Origin: Streptomyces sp. NBC_00554
GTDB lineage: Bacteria > Actinomycetota > Actinomycetes > Streptomycetales > Streptomycetaceae
Direction: 5' to 3'
Length of the DNA: 64,000 bases
Assembly (NCBI RefSeq): GCF_041431135.1
Contig: NZ_CP107799.1
Location: 9,750,501 to 9,814,500 of the forward strand
Shown: one piece after another, positions 1 to 7,721 of the stretch
Numbering within the stretch: position 1 is the stretch's first letter
Layout: every line of letters starts with the position of its first letter
Made by a program: the position numbers and the translations under genes
The notes under the pieces: generated by a model
Told to the model about the DNA's origin: nothing
The model's database searches: none
The model's input: the letters and a program-made list of their open reading frames with translations, nothing else

Positions 1-475
1 CTTGCGCACCGGCGACTGCCCGCCCATCGGCGACGGAGCCGCCGCCGTGATCCTCGCGGCGGGGGAGCGGGCCCGCGAGCTCTGCGAGCGGCCCGCCTGG
101 ATCCGGGGCATCGACCACCGCATCGAGGCGCACAGCCTCGGCGTCCGCGACCTGACCGACTCGCCGTCCACGCGCCTCGCCGCCGAGCGGGCCGGCGCCT
201 TCGAACGGCCCGTGGACACCGCCGAGTTGCATGCACCGTTCACTTCCCAGGAGGTCGTCCTGCGCAAGTCGCTGCGCCTGGGGGACGAGGTGAGCGTCAA
301 CCCCTCCGGAGGGGCACTCGCCGCCAACCCGGTGATGGCGACGGGGCTCATCCGCATCGGTGAGGCCGCCGCCCGTATCCATCGCGGTGAGTCCGACCGG
401 GCGCTGGCCCATGCCACTTCGGGCCCGTGCCTCCAGCAGAACCTGGTCGCCGTACTCGAAGGGGATGCCCGATGA
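1..475 (+). CDS. Thiolase-family acetyl-CoA acetyltransferase/lipid-transfer protein, C-terminal part
   Basis: Only the last 157 or so codons are present, because the gene enters from the left edge. The C-terminal thiolase signature NPSGGALAANPVMATG and the tail SGPCLQQNLV are typical of the SCP2-type thiolases found beside lipid-transfer proteins and DUF35 partners. It would act on acyl-CoA thioesters in the cytoplasm, by thiolysis or a retro-Claisen/retro-aldol cleavage of a side chain. The stop overlaps the next ATG (ATGA), so the two thiolase-like genes are translationally coupled and probably form one complex. The substrate cannot be judged from this fragment. Confidence 0.8.
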   Translation, partial: LRTGDCPPIGDGAAAVILAAGERARELCERPAWIRGIDHRIEAHSLGVRDLTDSPSTRLAAERAGAFERPVDTAELHAPFTSQEVVLRKSLRLGDEVSVNPSGGALAANPVMATGLIRIGEAAARIHRGESDRALAHATSGPCLQQNLVAVLEGDAR

Positions 476-1638
476 GCAAGGAGCCCGTGGCCGTCGTAGG
501 CATCGGCCAGACCAAGCATGTGGCCGCCCGACGGGACGTGTCGATGGCGGGACTGGTCCGCGAGGCCGCCCAACGAGCGCTGGCCGACGCCGAGTTGACG
601 TGGGCGGACATCGACGCGGTCGTCATCGGCAAGGCGCCCGACTTCTTCGAGGGCGTCATGATGCCGGAGCTCTATCTCGCCGACGCGCTCGGTGCCGTCG
701 GCAAACCGATGCTCCGGGTGCACACGGCGGGCTCGGTCGGCGGATCGACGGCACTCGTCGCCACCAACCTGATCGCGGGGCGCGTCCACGGCACCGTCCT
801 GACCCTCGCCTACGAGAAGCAGTCCGAGTCGAACGCCATGTGGGGCCTGTCGCTGCCGATCCCCTTCACACAGCCGCTTCTCGCCGGGGCGGGCGGCTTC
901 TTCGCGCCGCACGTACGGGCGTACATGCGGCGCACGGGCGCGCCCGACACGGTCGGCTCGCTGGTCGCGTACAAGGACCGTCGCAACGCGCTCAAGAACC
1001 CGTACGCGCATCTCCACGAGCACGACATCACGCTGGAGAAGGTCCAGGCCTCGCCCATGCTGTGGGACCCGATCCGGTACTCCGAGACCTGCCCGTCCTC
1101 GGACGGGGCGTGCGCGATGGTTCTCACCGACCGCGCGGGGGCGGCCCGTTCGCCGCGGCCGCCCGCCTGGCTGCACGGCGGCGCGATGCGCAGCGAGCCA
1201 ACGCTCTTCGCGGGCAAGGACTTTGTCTCGCCGCAGGCGGGCAAGGACTGCGCGGCCGACGTGTACCGGCAGGCCGGGATCGCGGACCCGCGCCGTGACA
1301 TCGACGCCGTCGAGATGTACGTACCGTTCTCCTGGTACGAGCCGATGTGGCTGGAGAACCTCGGTTTCGCCGAGGAGGGAGAGGGTTGGAAGCTCACTGA
1401 ATCCGGGGTGACGGAGCTTGATGGGGACCTGCCCGTCAACATGTCGGGTGGGGTGCTCTCCACCAATCCGATCGGCGCCTCCGGCATGATCCGGTTCGCC
1501 GAGGCGGCACTTCAGGTGCGCGGCCAGGCCGGAGATCACCAGGTCGACGGGGCTCGCCGGGTGCTGGGGCACGCCTACGGCGGCGGATCCCAGTTCTTCT
1601 CGATGTGGCTGGTCGGGGCCGCGCCGCCCGCCTCCTGA
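472..1638 (+). CDS. Thiolase domain-containing lipid-transfer protein
   Basis: This 388-residue protein has a thiolase fold: an N-terminal half starting VAVVGIGQTKH and the C-terminal motif NMSGGVLSTNPIGASG near residues 325-340. The ATG at 472 overlaps the upstream stop and suits the family length better than an in-frame start further upstream. Where catalytic thiolases have a nucleophilic Cys, the sequence reads RVHTAGSVGGS, so that Cys appears to be missing. That is seen in Ltp2-like partners, which act as aldolases or structural subunits with DUF35 proteins. It probably works with the upstream thiolase in breakdown of a CoA-linked side chain; the substrate is unknown. Confidence 0.8.
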   Translation: MSKEPVAVVGIGQTKHVAARRDVSMAGLVREAAQRALADAELTWADIDAVVIGKAPDFFEGVMMPELYLADALGAVGKPMLRVHTAGSVGGSTALVATNLIAGRVHGTVLTLAYEKQSESNAMWGLSLPIPFTQPLLAGAGGFFAPHVRAYMRRTGAPDTVGSLVAYKDRRNALKNPYAHLHEHDITLEKVQASPMLWDPIRYSETCPSSDGACAMVLTDRAGAARSPRPPAWLHGGAMRSEPTLFAGKDFVSPQAGKDCAADVYRQAGIADPRRDIDAVEMYVPFSWYEPMWLENLGFAEEGEGWKLTESGVTELDGDLPVNMSGGVLSTNPIGASGMIRFAEAALQVRGQAGDHQVDGARRVLGHAYGGGSQFFSMWLVGAAPPAS

Positions 1639-1721
1639 AACCGTCCCCCTCACGTGGCCTGTCCGCCGCCCGAACCGATCGCTAGGCTGGCCGCGGACGA
1701 CGAACCGGGAGGAGCACGGAC

Positions 1722-1964
1722 GTGGCCGAAAGCACCATTGAGCAGCACCCGCTCGCGGGCTGGGACAAGCCGGAGCTGGACCTCAGTGCAGCAGAGTGGC
1801 ATTCCAGCAGCCGAGGACGGGGAGACGTCCAGATCGCCTTTGTCGAGGGCTTCATCGCGATGCGCAACAGTGGCCGGCCCGAGAGCCCTTCCCTGATCTT
1901 CACCCCGGCGGAATGGGGCGCGTTCGTGTCGGGGGCGCGGGAGGGCGAGTTCGACCTGACCTGA
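1722..1964 (+). CDS. DUF397 domain-containing protein
   Basis: An 80-residue protein with the DUF397 pattern: a W-H-S-S motif near residue 26, a short acidic strand segment, then the end FTPAEWGAFVSGAREGEFD. The GTG start has a good GGGAGGA ribosome site about 8 bases upstream. DUF397 proteins are common in Streptomyces and are usually encoded beside an XRE-type regulator (WhiJ/AbaA-like systems), whose activity they are thought to modulate. No such partner lies next to this one, so it is an orphan. A hairpin follows the gene. The biochemical role is not known. Confidence 0.8.
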   Translation: MAESTIEQHPLAGWDKPELDLSAAEWHSSSRGRGDVQIAFVEGFIAMRNSGRPESPSLIFTPAEWGAFVSGAREGEFDLT

Positions 1965-1984
1965 CCTGTGCTGCTTCGGAGGTG

Positions 1985-2020
1985 ATCCTCCCTTCTTTCT
2001 TGAGGTCAGGAGGGGAGGAT
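1985..2020 (+). terminator. Hairpin terminator after the DUF397 gene
   Basis: ATCCTCCC (1985-1992) pairs exactly with GGGAGGAT (2013-2020) around a 20-base loop. It lies 20 bases past the DUF397 stop. The 340-bp gene-free stretch 1965-2304 holds this hairpin, nothing recognisable from 2021 to 2190, and then the regulatory block at 2194-2232. Confidence 0.55.
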
Positions 2021-2193
2021 GACCGCTGTACGCGTCGGCGGGAGTGCACCGACGCCGACCGATCCCTCTCGGGGGTCGGCCCGAGGCCGCTGAGGTACAT
2101 GACCGGCGGCGTTGTTGCGCTTCTCTTCGGGTGTCGTCTGGTGCGCGGCGTGCATGGTTCGGCTGCTTACGGGCGGGCGACTGCGGGGTGGTG

Positions 2194-2232
2194 TTTGCCT
2201 ACTGGGCAAATTAAATCGCCCTGTGGGTTGAC
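2194..2232 (+). promoter_or_regulatory. Operator/promoter block upstream of the alpha/beta hydrolase
   Basis: The block holds the inverted repeat TTGCC-N5-GGCAA (2195-2209), followed by ATTAAAT and GGTTGAC at fixed spacing. The same 39-bp block, with about 30 matching positions, lies upstream of the aldolase operon at 9055-9093 on the other strand. The core repeat also lies upstream of the XRE-cupin regulator gene at 3641-3655. It is therefore the likely binding site of that regulator. Confidence 0.65.
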
Positions 2233-2304
2233 CGTGTGTGCTGCTCGCCCGATCCTGGGAGCAGCCGTCCGCAGGGACGCGCGACTCGCAGGAGGAAGAG
2301 CGAA

Positions 2305-3000
2305 ATGGCGACATTCGTACTGATTCATGGTTCCTGGGGTGGGGGATGGGTCTGGGACCGCATGCGGCCCGTTCTGGAAGAGGCGGGTCACCGTGTACTG
2401 ACTCCCACGCTCACCGGGTTCGCCGAGAAACACGATCTGTCCCGGCCGGATGTGGGGCTCTCCGCCAATGTCCAGGAGGTCGCCGACCTGCTCGCCATCG
2501 AGGGGGTCGACGACGCGATCCTCGTGGGCCACAGCTACGGCGGCATGGTCATCACCGGGGTGGCGGCCCTCGCCCCGGATCGCATCAGTCAGATCGTGTA
2601 CGTGGACGCCTTCGCCCCCACCACCGGTGAGTCGGCCTTCACGGTGCTTCCTTGGCTGGAGGACGCGTTCACGGCCCCCGAGGGAGGCCCGGACTGGGAG
2701 GTCGCCCCGCTGGACCCGCGCGCGCTCGGCGCAGACGAGGACGGCGCCACGTGGCTGGAGAACGGCCTGACCCCCATGCCTCGCCTCACCCATGCCGAAC
2801 CGCTGGGACCCGGCAGCGAGGAAGTCCTCGATGGCAAGCAGGTGACCTACATTCACTGCGCGGCCCAGGAGTTCTTCAACGACACCGCTGCGGCAGTGGC
2901 CAAGCGCGGGTTCCGCCTTGTCACCCTTACTGAGGTCACTCACGTCGAGGTACTGGTGCAGCCGCAGGTCCTGGCCCGCGAACTGCTCGCGCTTCTCTGA
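2305..3000 (+). CDS. Alpha/beta fold hydrolase
   Basis: A 231-residue protein that begins ATFVLIHGSWGGGWVWD, the oxyanion-loop region of a compact alpha/beta hydrolase. The nucleophile elbow is GHSYGG near residue 79, and the catalytic His is probably in TEVTHVEV near the C-terminus. The ATG at 2305 has a GGAGGAAG ribosome site 6 bases upstream. The family includes cytoplasmic esterases and salicylate-esterase/hydroxynitrile-lyase-like enzymes that cleave small esters. It sits alone behind a regulatory block shared with the aldolase-RidA-esterase operon, so it probably acts in the same catabolic response. The substrate is unknown. Confidence 0.85.
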   Translation: MATFVLIHGSWGGGWVWDRMRPVLEEAGHRVLTPTLTGFAEKHDLSRPDVGLSANVQEVADLLAIEGVDDAILVGHSYGGMVITGVAALAPDRISQIVYVDAFAPTTGESAFTVLPWLEDAFTAPEGGPDWEVAPLDPRALGADEDGATWLENGLTPMPRLTHAEPLGPGSEEVLDGKQVTYIHCAAQEFFNDTAAAVAKRGFRLVTLTEVTHVEVLVQPQVLARELLALL

Positions 3001-3015
3001 CCGGTCGGCGAACGG

Positions 3016-3606
3016 TCAGCGCCGGGGTTTCGGTGACGGAACCGGGTGATGCATCGGCATCGTCGCGGCGGTCGACGCGACCAGCACGGTGGCCGGTTTC
3101 TCGCCCTTGTTGGTCAAGCGGTGAACCTTCGACGAGTCGAAGTGAAGGGAATCGCCGGCGCTCAGGGCGATGTCCTTGCCGTCCAGGCGGAAATCGACGT
3201 CGCCCGACAGGATGTGCAGCCACTCTTCGCCCGCGTGCTTGGCGTCCTTGGTCGACTTTCCGGGCTCCACCTCGACACGGATGACCGCGATCGTCGATCC
3301 CGGGCCGCTCAGGACGGTGTAGTGCCCGTCCTGCCCGGGGTGCTCGACCGCATCGTCGGCTCGTACGAGGTGGTAGTCCTCCAGCTCCTGCTCCTGGATC
3401 AGCTCGCTCACCGAGATCCCGTACACCCGGGCGATCTGGAGGAGGCTGCCGATGGACGGCTGCCGGTGCCCCTTCTCCAGGCGGGAGAGGTGTGTGACGG
3501 AGATGCCGGTCTGCTCGGACAAGGTCACCAGTGTGATGCCGCGTTCACTGCGCAGGTCTTTCAGTCGATGACCTACCCAAGCGTCCAGCTCGTTGTCGTC
3601 CGCCAT
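3016..3606 (-). CDS. XRE-family transcriptional regulator with cupin domain
   Basis: A 196-residue protein with a helix-turn-helix at about residues 10-65 (LSEQTGISVTHLSRLEKGHR) and a C-terminal cupin_2 sensor at about 100-185. This is the layout of PuuR-type regulators that sense a small metabolite. The ATG at 3606 is preferred over an in-frame start five codons upstream. An inverted repeat TTGCC-N5-GGCAA lies 35 bases upstream, and the same repeat precedes the hydrolase at 2305 and the aldolase operon at 8989. The protein probably controls itself and those two units. The ligand is unknown. Confidence 0.88.
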   Translation of the reverse strand: MADDNELDAWVGHRLKDLRSERGITLVTLSEQTGISVTHLSRLEKGHRQPSIGSLLQIARVYGISVSELIQEQELEDYHLVRADDAVEHPGQDGHYTVLSGPGSTIAVIRVEVEPGKSTKDAKHAGEEWLHILSGDVDFRLDGKDIALSAGDSLHFDSSKVHRLTNKGEKPATVLVASTAATMPMHHPVPSPKPRR

Positions 3607-3640
3607 GGTCGTAACATACACGCCTCATAGACAACGCATG

Positions 3641-3655
3641 TTGCCGAGTTGGCAA
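3641..3655. promoter_or_regulatory. Operator upstream of the XRE-cupin gene
   Basis: Perfect inverted repeat TTGCC-gagtt-GGCAA, about 42 bases (centre) from the regulator's start codon. It matches the cores at 2195-2209 and 9078-9092, which suggests autoregulation. Confidence 0.6.
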
Positions 3656-3673
3656 ATATCGGCCGGCCTCCCC

Positions 3674-4285
3674 TTACGTCCCGGCGAGGATCGCAGCCAC
3701 CCCGAATTCGAACCGCTCGTCGAAGGACGTCGGTGCGAGATGTCCGGCCACGCGGTGGAGGGAGGGATAGGTCGTCCCGGAGATCGCGCTCGCCAGGATG
3801 TCGCCCAGTGGGCGCTGGTCGACCGCCTGCTCCTCCTGGGTGAGGCCCAGGGTGAAGTAGGTGACCGCCCACGCGGTCCACGCGGCCTCGCGGTCGCCAA
3901 GGCCGGACTTCAGCAGCGCTTCCACCAGGGTCTCCGCGAAGCGCAGGGTGTTCGGCTCGGCGGCGTAGGTACCCACCACCAGTGCGGCGCCGTCGCGATG
4001 GGACAGCAGGGCGCGGCGGTAGCGCCGGGTCAGCTCGCGGGCGCGTTCGTGGGGGGCGGCCGGCAGGCCGGTCAGCGGGATCTCGCCGAGTACGGCGTCC
4101 GCCATGAGCTCCAGCATTCGGGCCTTGGTCTTCACATGCCACTGCACGGTGTTGATCCGCACGCCGAGACGGTCGGCGACCGCTCTCGTGGACACCGCGT
4201 CCAGGCCCTTTTCGTCCAGGAGGTCCAGTCCTGCGCGGATCACCGTGGCCGGATCCAGCCGGTCGCTCTGTTGCCTATTGGTCAC
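3674..4285 (-). CDS. TetR/AcrR-family repressor
   Basis: A 203-residue protein with an N-terminal TetR helix-turn-helix (VSTRAVADRLGVRINTVQWH, about residues 30-50) and a C-terminal ligand domain of the tetracycline-repressor type. The start is GTG at 4285 and lies inside one of two copies of an inverted repeat with TTGGTC half sites. It is transcribed away from a flavin monooxygenase gene. The layout mirrors TetR/Tet(X)-like or efflux pairs, in which the regulator is released by the enzyme's substrate. It probably represses itself and the monooxygenase-SDR operon. Confidence 0.88.
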   Translation of the reverse strand: MTNRQQSDRLDPATVIRAGLDLLDEKGLDAVSTRAVADRLGVRINTVQWHVKTKARMLELMADAVLGEIPLTGLPAAPHERARELTRRYRRALLSHRDGAALVVGTYAAEPNTLRFAETLVEALLKSGLGDREAAWTAWAVTYFTLGLTQEEQAVDQRPLGDILASAISGTTYPSLHRVAGHLAPTSFDERFEFGVAAILAGT

Positions 4286-4292
4286 TGACCTA
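4278..4292. promoter_or_regulatory. TetR operator copy 1
   Basis: TTGGTC-act-GACCTA, a near-perfect inverted repeat covering the GTG start codon of the TetR gene (4283-4285). It matches copy 2 at 4314-4328, 36 bases away. Confidence 0.6.
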
Positions 4293-4313
4293 GTTTACTG
4301 CATCTCGAAGGCC

Positions 4314-4328
4314 TTGGTCGGTGACCAA
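4314..4328. promoter_or_regulatory. TetR operator copy 2
   Basis: Perfect inverted repeat TTGGTC-ggt-GACCAA, ending 27 bases upstream of the monooxygenase ATG at 4356. This is where a repressor would block the operon. Confidence 0.65.
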
Positions 4329-4355
4329 GAATTCGACCAGGAAATGGGTGATCGT

Positions 4356-5834
4356 ATGGAAACTCAGCAGGTCGTCATCGCCGGAGGCGGCCCCGTCGGG
4401 CTCTGGCTCGCCGCCGAACTGCGGCTGAACAACATCTCCGTGACCGTTCTGGAAGAACGCACCGAGATCGACCAGCGCTCCAAGGCGCTCACCGTGCACC
4501 CGCGCGGCGTCGAAGTACTGGCCTCACGCGGGATCCACCAGCGGTTCCTCGACGAGAGCCTGAAGATCTCCACCGGCCATTTCGCCAACCTCGCGAACCG
4601 GCTCGACTTCTCCGTCCTGGACACGCCGTTCCCCTACACCCTCTTCATCCCCCAGGCTCGCACCGAGGCGCTCTTCGAGGAGTACGCCCTCGGGCTCGGC
4701 GCCACCATCCGGCGCGGGCATCGCGTCACCGGCTTCACCGAGCACGCGGACTCGGTGACCGTCCAGGTGGAGGGGCCGGAGGGGCCGTACGAGATCCAGG
4801 CCGAGTACATCGCCGGCTGCGACGGCACCAGGAGCACCGTGCGTGAGGCCGCCGGCATCGACTTCCCCGGCACGCCCTCCACCTACCTCGGCTGGCTCGG
4901 CGATGTCCTCTTCGACAACCCGCCCCCGCCCGGCTTCAACAGCTTCGACGAGCGCGGCGGGTTGATGATCATTCCGCTGCCCGACAACCGCTGGCGCATC
5001 GCCGGCACCAGCCCCGACAGCGCGACCACCGAGTGGCCCGGCGACCTCACGCTGGACGAACTGCGGCAGAAGGTCATCAACATCGCCGGTGACGACTTCG
5101 GCATGCGCGACCCGTCCTGGCTCTCCCGCTTCGGCAACGCCACCCGGCTTGCCACCCACTACCGGCGCGGACGCGTCGTGCTCGCGGGCGACGCCGCCCA
5201 CCAGCACTACCCCACCGGCGGCGTCGGCATGAACGTCGGCTTCCAGGACGCCTTCAACCTCGGCTGGAAGCTGGCCGCGACGATCGACGGGTGGGCCTCG
5301 GACGGGCTCCTTGACAGCTACCACAGCGACCGGTACCCGGTCGGCGAGCAGTTGATGGAGCACAGCCGCGCGCAGACATACCTGTTCCACGCCTTCTCGC
5401 CCGAGGGGCTCGCCCTGCGCGACCTGCTCAGCCGGATGGTCCCCGAGTCACGGGAGTTCAGCGACTTTCTGGCCGGCCGGCTCACCGCGCTCGACGTCGC
5501 CTACCCGAGCACCGACCCGACGGCCCACCCGGTGACCGGCACCCGCGCCCCCGACCTCGCCCTCACCGGCACGGAGAGCACCTTGTTCGGCGCGCTGCGG
5601 GCGGACTCGTACGTCCTGCTCGATCTCACTGCCGACGGCGCGCTCGCCGACCTCGTCCAGGAGCGGGTCACCGTGCAGGGCGGGGCGCCCGACCGGACGC
5701 GGGACGCCTGGGAGGGCGTACGCGCCGCCCTGATCCGGCCCGACGGACACGTCGTGTGGGCCTGGACGGAGGAGGACGACACCAAGCTGGCGGCGCAGGT
5801 GGACGCGGTCGTCACCACGGCCCTCGGCCGCTAG
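4356..5834 (+). CDS. FAD-dependent aromatic monooxygenase
   Basis: A 492-residue group A flavoprotein hydroxylase. Visible signatures are the dinucleotide fold GGGPVGLW (residues 10-17), the CDGTRST motif (155-161) and the FAD-ribityl motif GDAAHQHYPTGG (278-289). A thioredoxin-like C-terminal domain follows, as in PgaE- and rifampicin-monooxygenase-type enzymes. These use NAD(P)H and O2 to hydroxylate an aromatic ring. An in-frame ATG at 4344 is possible, but 4356 places the fold motif normally. The gene forms an operon with the SDR 15 bases downstream and faces the TetR gene. It could serve in drug inactivation or aromatic catabolism; no polyketide genes are nearby. Confidence 0.85.
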   Translation: METQQVVIAGGGPVGLWLAAELRLNNISVTVLEERTEIDQRSKALTVHPRGVEVLASRGIHQRFLDESLKISTGHFANLANRLDFSVLDTPFPYTLFIPQARTEALFEEYALGLGATIRRGHRVTGFTEHADSVTVQVEGPEGPYEIQAEYIAGCDGTRSTVREAAGIDFPGTPSTYLGWLGDVLFDNPPPPGFNSFDERGGLMIIPLPDNRWRIAGTSPDSATTEWPGDLTLDELRQKVINIAGDDFGMRDPSWLSRFGNATRLATHYRRGRVVLAGDAAHQHYPTGGVGMNVGFQDAFNLGWKLAATIDGWASDGLLDSYHSDRYPVGEQLMEHSRAQTYLFHAFSPEGLALRDLLSRMVPESREFSDFLAGRLTALDVAYPSTDPTAHPVTGTRAPDLALTGTESTLFGALRADSYVLLDLTADGALADLVQERVTVQGGAPDRTRDAWEGVRAALIRPDGHVVWAWTEEDDTKLAAQVDAVVTTALGR

Positions 5835-5849
5835 GAAGGGACCGGAGTC

Positions 5850-6605
5850 ATGGATCTCGAGCTGAAGGACAGGGTGTACGTCGTCACCGGTGGGACGCGC
5901 GGGCTGGGTTACGCCGTCGCGCGCGAACTGGTCGCCGACGGGGCCAAGGTGGTCGTCACCGGCCGCGACGAGAAGCGCGCCGCCGAGGCAGCGGCCGAGC
6001 TGGGGCCGAACGCGGCCGGAGTCGCCTTGGACAACTCCGACCCGCAGGCGCCGCAGCAACTGATCGCCGCCGCACGGGAGTTGTTCGGCGGCTTCGACGG
6101 CATCCTCGTCAGCGTCGGCGGACCGCCCGCGGGCAACGTGGCGGACAACACCGACGAGCAGTGGCAGGCGGCGTTCGAGTCGGTGTTCCTGGGCGCGGTA
6201 CGGCTCGGCCGGGCGGCCGCCGCGGAACTGGGGGACGGGGGTTCCATCGGGTTCGTACTGTCCATCACGGCGCACGAACCGGCGCCCGGGATGGTCATCT
6301 CCAACGGACTGCGGCCCGGACTCGCCGGGTTCGCCAAGTCCCTCGCGGACGAGCTGGGCCCGCGCGGCATCCGCGTCTTCGGGCTGCTGCCGGGGCGGAT
6401 CGGTACGGATCGCATGCGCGAGCTGGACGGCCTGGCCCCCGATCCCGATTCCCAGCGAGCCGCCAACGAGTCCGCGATCCCGCTCCGCCGGTACGGAGTT
6501 CCGGAGGAGTTCGGGCGCGCGGGTGCGTTCATGCTGTCGCCGGCGGCTTCCTATGTGACCGGGGTGATGCTGTCGGTCGACGGCGGGGCCCGGCGCGGTT
6601 TCTGA
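5850..6605 (+). CDS. SDR-family protein lacking the catalytic Tyr
   Basis: A 251-residue Rossmann-fold protein of the FabG-like short-chain dehydrogenase group. The cofactor motif is TGGTRGLG (residues 13-20), and the C-terminus is MLSVDGGARRGF. Where the family has YxxxK, the sequence reads VISNGLRPGLAGFAKSLADE, so Asn replaces the Tyr while a Lys remains nearby. This is the mark of the BKR-like subgroup that does not fit the usual catalytic tetrad. It follows the monooxygenase by 15 bases with its own GGAAGGG site and is probably co-expressed. It may reduce the hydroxylated product, or be a non-catalytic or atypical reductase. Confidence 0.8.
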   Translation: MDLELKDRVYVVTGGTRGLGYAVARELVADGAKVVVTGRDEKRAAEAAAELGPNAAGVALDNSDPQAPQQLIAAARELFGGFDGILVSVGGPPAGNVADNTDEQWQAAFESVFLGAVRLGRAAAAELGDGGSIGFVLSITAHEPAPGMVISNGLRPGLAGFAKSLADELGPRGIRVFGLLPGRIGTDRMRELDGLAPDPDSQRAANESAIPLRRYGVPEEFGRAGAFMLSPAASYVTGVMLSVDGGARRGF

Positions 6606-6621
6606 CGTCGTTCGACCACAA

Positions 6622-6652
6622 GGCGCGGGGGGCTGGCACAACTCCCCGCGCC
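6622..6652. terminator. Bidirectional terminator between SDR and esterase genes
   Basis: GGCGCGGGG (6622-6630) pairs exactly with CCCCGCGCC (6644-6652) between the converging genes. Confidence 0.6.
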
Positions 6653-6682
6653 CTTACCTGGGTTGGGCCCAGGCACAAAGCA

Positions 6683-6712
6683 GCGGCCATCGCGGGAAAT
6701 TGCGATGGCCGC
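6683..6712 (-). terminator. Second hairpin, after the esterase gene
   Basis: A perfect 11-bp stem (6683-6693 with 6702-6712) around an 8-base loop, 15 bases past the esterase stop. On the minus strand it is followed by TGCTTTGTG. It likely ends the aldolase-RidA-esterase transcript. Confidence 0.6.
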
Positions 6713-6727
6713 TCTGTACTCGGGAAA

Positions 6728-7672
6728 TCAGGCGGAGTTCACCTCAGGCCCGCCTGCGAGCAGCGCGCGCCACCGATCGACGATGGCGTCGACCGCCGTG
6801 TCCCCCTCTGGAATGAGATTGCCCAGCACGGGGAAGTCGTGGACCTGCCCGTCGACGCGGAACAGGGACACGTCGACCCCGGCGGCTCGGAGAGCGCGGG
6901 CGTACTCCTCCCCGGCGTCACGGAGCGGGTCGTACTCGGCGGTGACCACCAAGGCGGCAGGTGTGCCCGCGAGTTCGGTGGCGGCGGCCGGAGACAGCCG
7001 AGGGTCCGACAGATCCTGGTCAGGGGCGTAGAGGCTGATCCAGTGCTCGAACTCGCTCGTCGACACGAAGTAGCCCTTGGCGAACTCGACGTAGGAGCCA
7101 CGGCGATGGCCGAGGTTCACCGCCGCGCAGATGAGCAGTTGAGCACGTACCGTGAACTCGTCCGTGGACCGCGAGGCCTGCGCGACGACCGCGGCGAGAT
7201 TGCCCCCGGCGCTGTCACCACCGACGAGGATCCCTGGTCCGCCGGCATTAAGGTCGGCGGCGTTCCGGCTGAGCCAAGCCGCTGCGGCGAGCGCGTCCTC
7301 GACGGCGGCGGGGTACGGGTTCTCGGGTGCCAGCCGGTAGTCGAGGTTCACCACCACGCCCCCGCTGCGTGCGGTGAGTTTGCGGCACAGGGCGTCGGAG
7401 GTGCTGAGCCCACCGACCGACCATCCGCCGCCGTGGAAGTACAGCAGTGGCGGCAGGCCAGAGCTCTCTTCCGGGTGATAGACCCTCGCGCGGACGGTTC
7501 CCGACGGTGTCGGGATGTCGATGTCTGAGGTGGAGCCGACTCGGTCACCCGTGCCGAAACTCGCCGCCAACGTGTCGAGTTGAAGCCGGGCCTGCTGAAT
7601 GGGAATGTCCGACAACGACGGACCGTCCGAGGCCATGTCGATGAGGCGCTGCACGCCAGGGAGAAGCGGCAT
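6728..7672 (-). CDS. Alpha/beta hydrolase, hormone-sensitive-lipase-type carboxylesterase
   Basis: A 314-residue esterase with the HSL-family oxyanion motif HGGGW, the nucleophile motif GDSAGG and a C-terminal catalytic His in GQVHDFPVL. The central YRLAPENPYPAAVEDA stretch is the family hallmark. The ATG at 7672 is chosen because upstream in-frame sequence runs into the RidA gene. It should hydrolyse short- to medium-chain acyl esters in the cytoplasm. It is the last gene of a minus-strand operon with RidA (49-base gap) and the class II aldolase, so it may release an acid or alcohol that these then process. Confidence 0.85.
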   Translation of the reverse strand: MPLLPGVQRLIDMASDGPSLSDIPIQQARLQLDTLAASFGTGDRVGSTSDIDIPTPSGTVRARVYHPEESSGLPPLLYFHGGGWSVGGLSTSDALCRKLTARSGGVVVNLDYRLAPENPYPAAVEDALAAAAWLSRNAADLNAGGPGILVGGDSAGGNLAAVVAQASRSTDEFTVRAQLLICAAVNLGHRRGSYVEFAKGYFVSTSEFEHWISLYAPDQDLSDPRLSPAAATELAGTPAALVVTAEYDPLRDAGEEYARALRAAGVDVSLFRVDGQVHDFPVLGNLIPEGDTAVDAIVDRWRALLAGGPEVNSA

Positions 7673-7721
7673 CAGGAATCCTTTGTCGTAGCTGCGTGCA
7701 TGCGGGGGAAGTGGGCGTGCC

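Noticed and set aside
4356..6605. Aromatic polyketide biosynthetic cluster because of the PgaE-like monooxygenase and SDR
   Set aside because: No ketosynthase, acyl carrier protein or cyclase genes are nearby; a TetR-controlled detoxification or catabolic unit is simpler.
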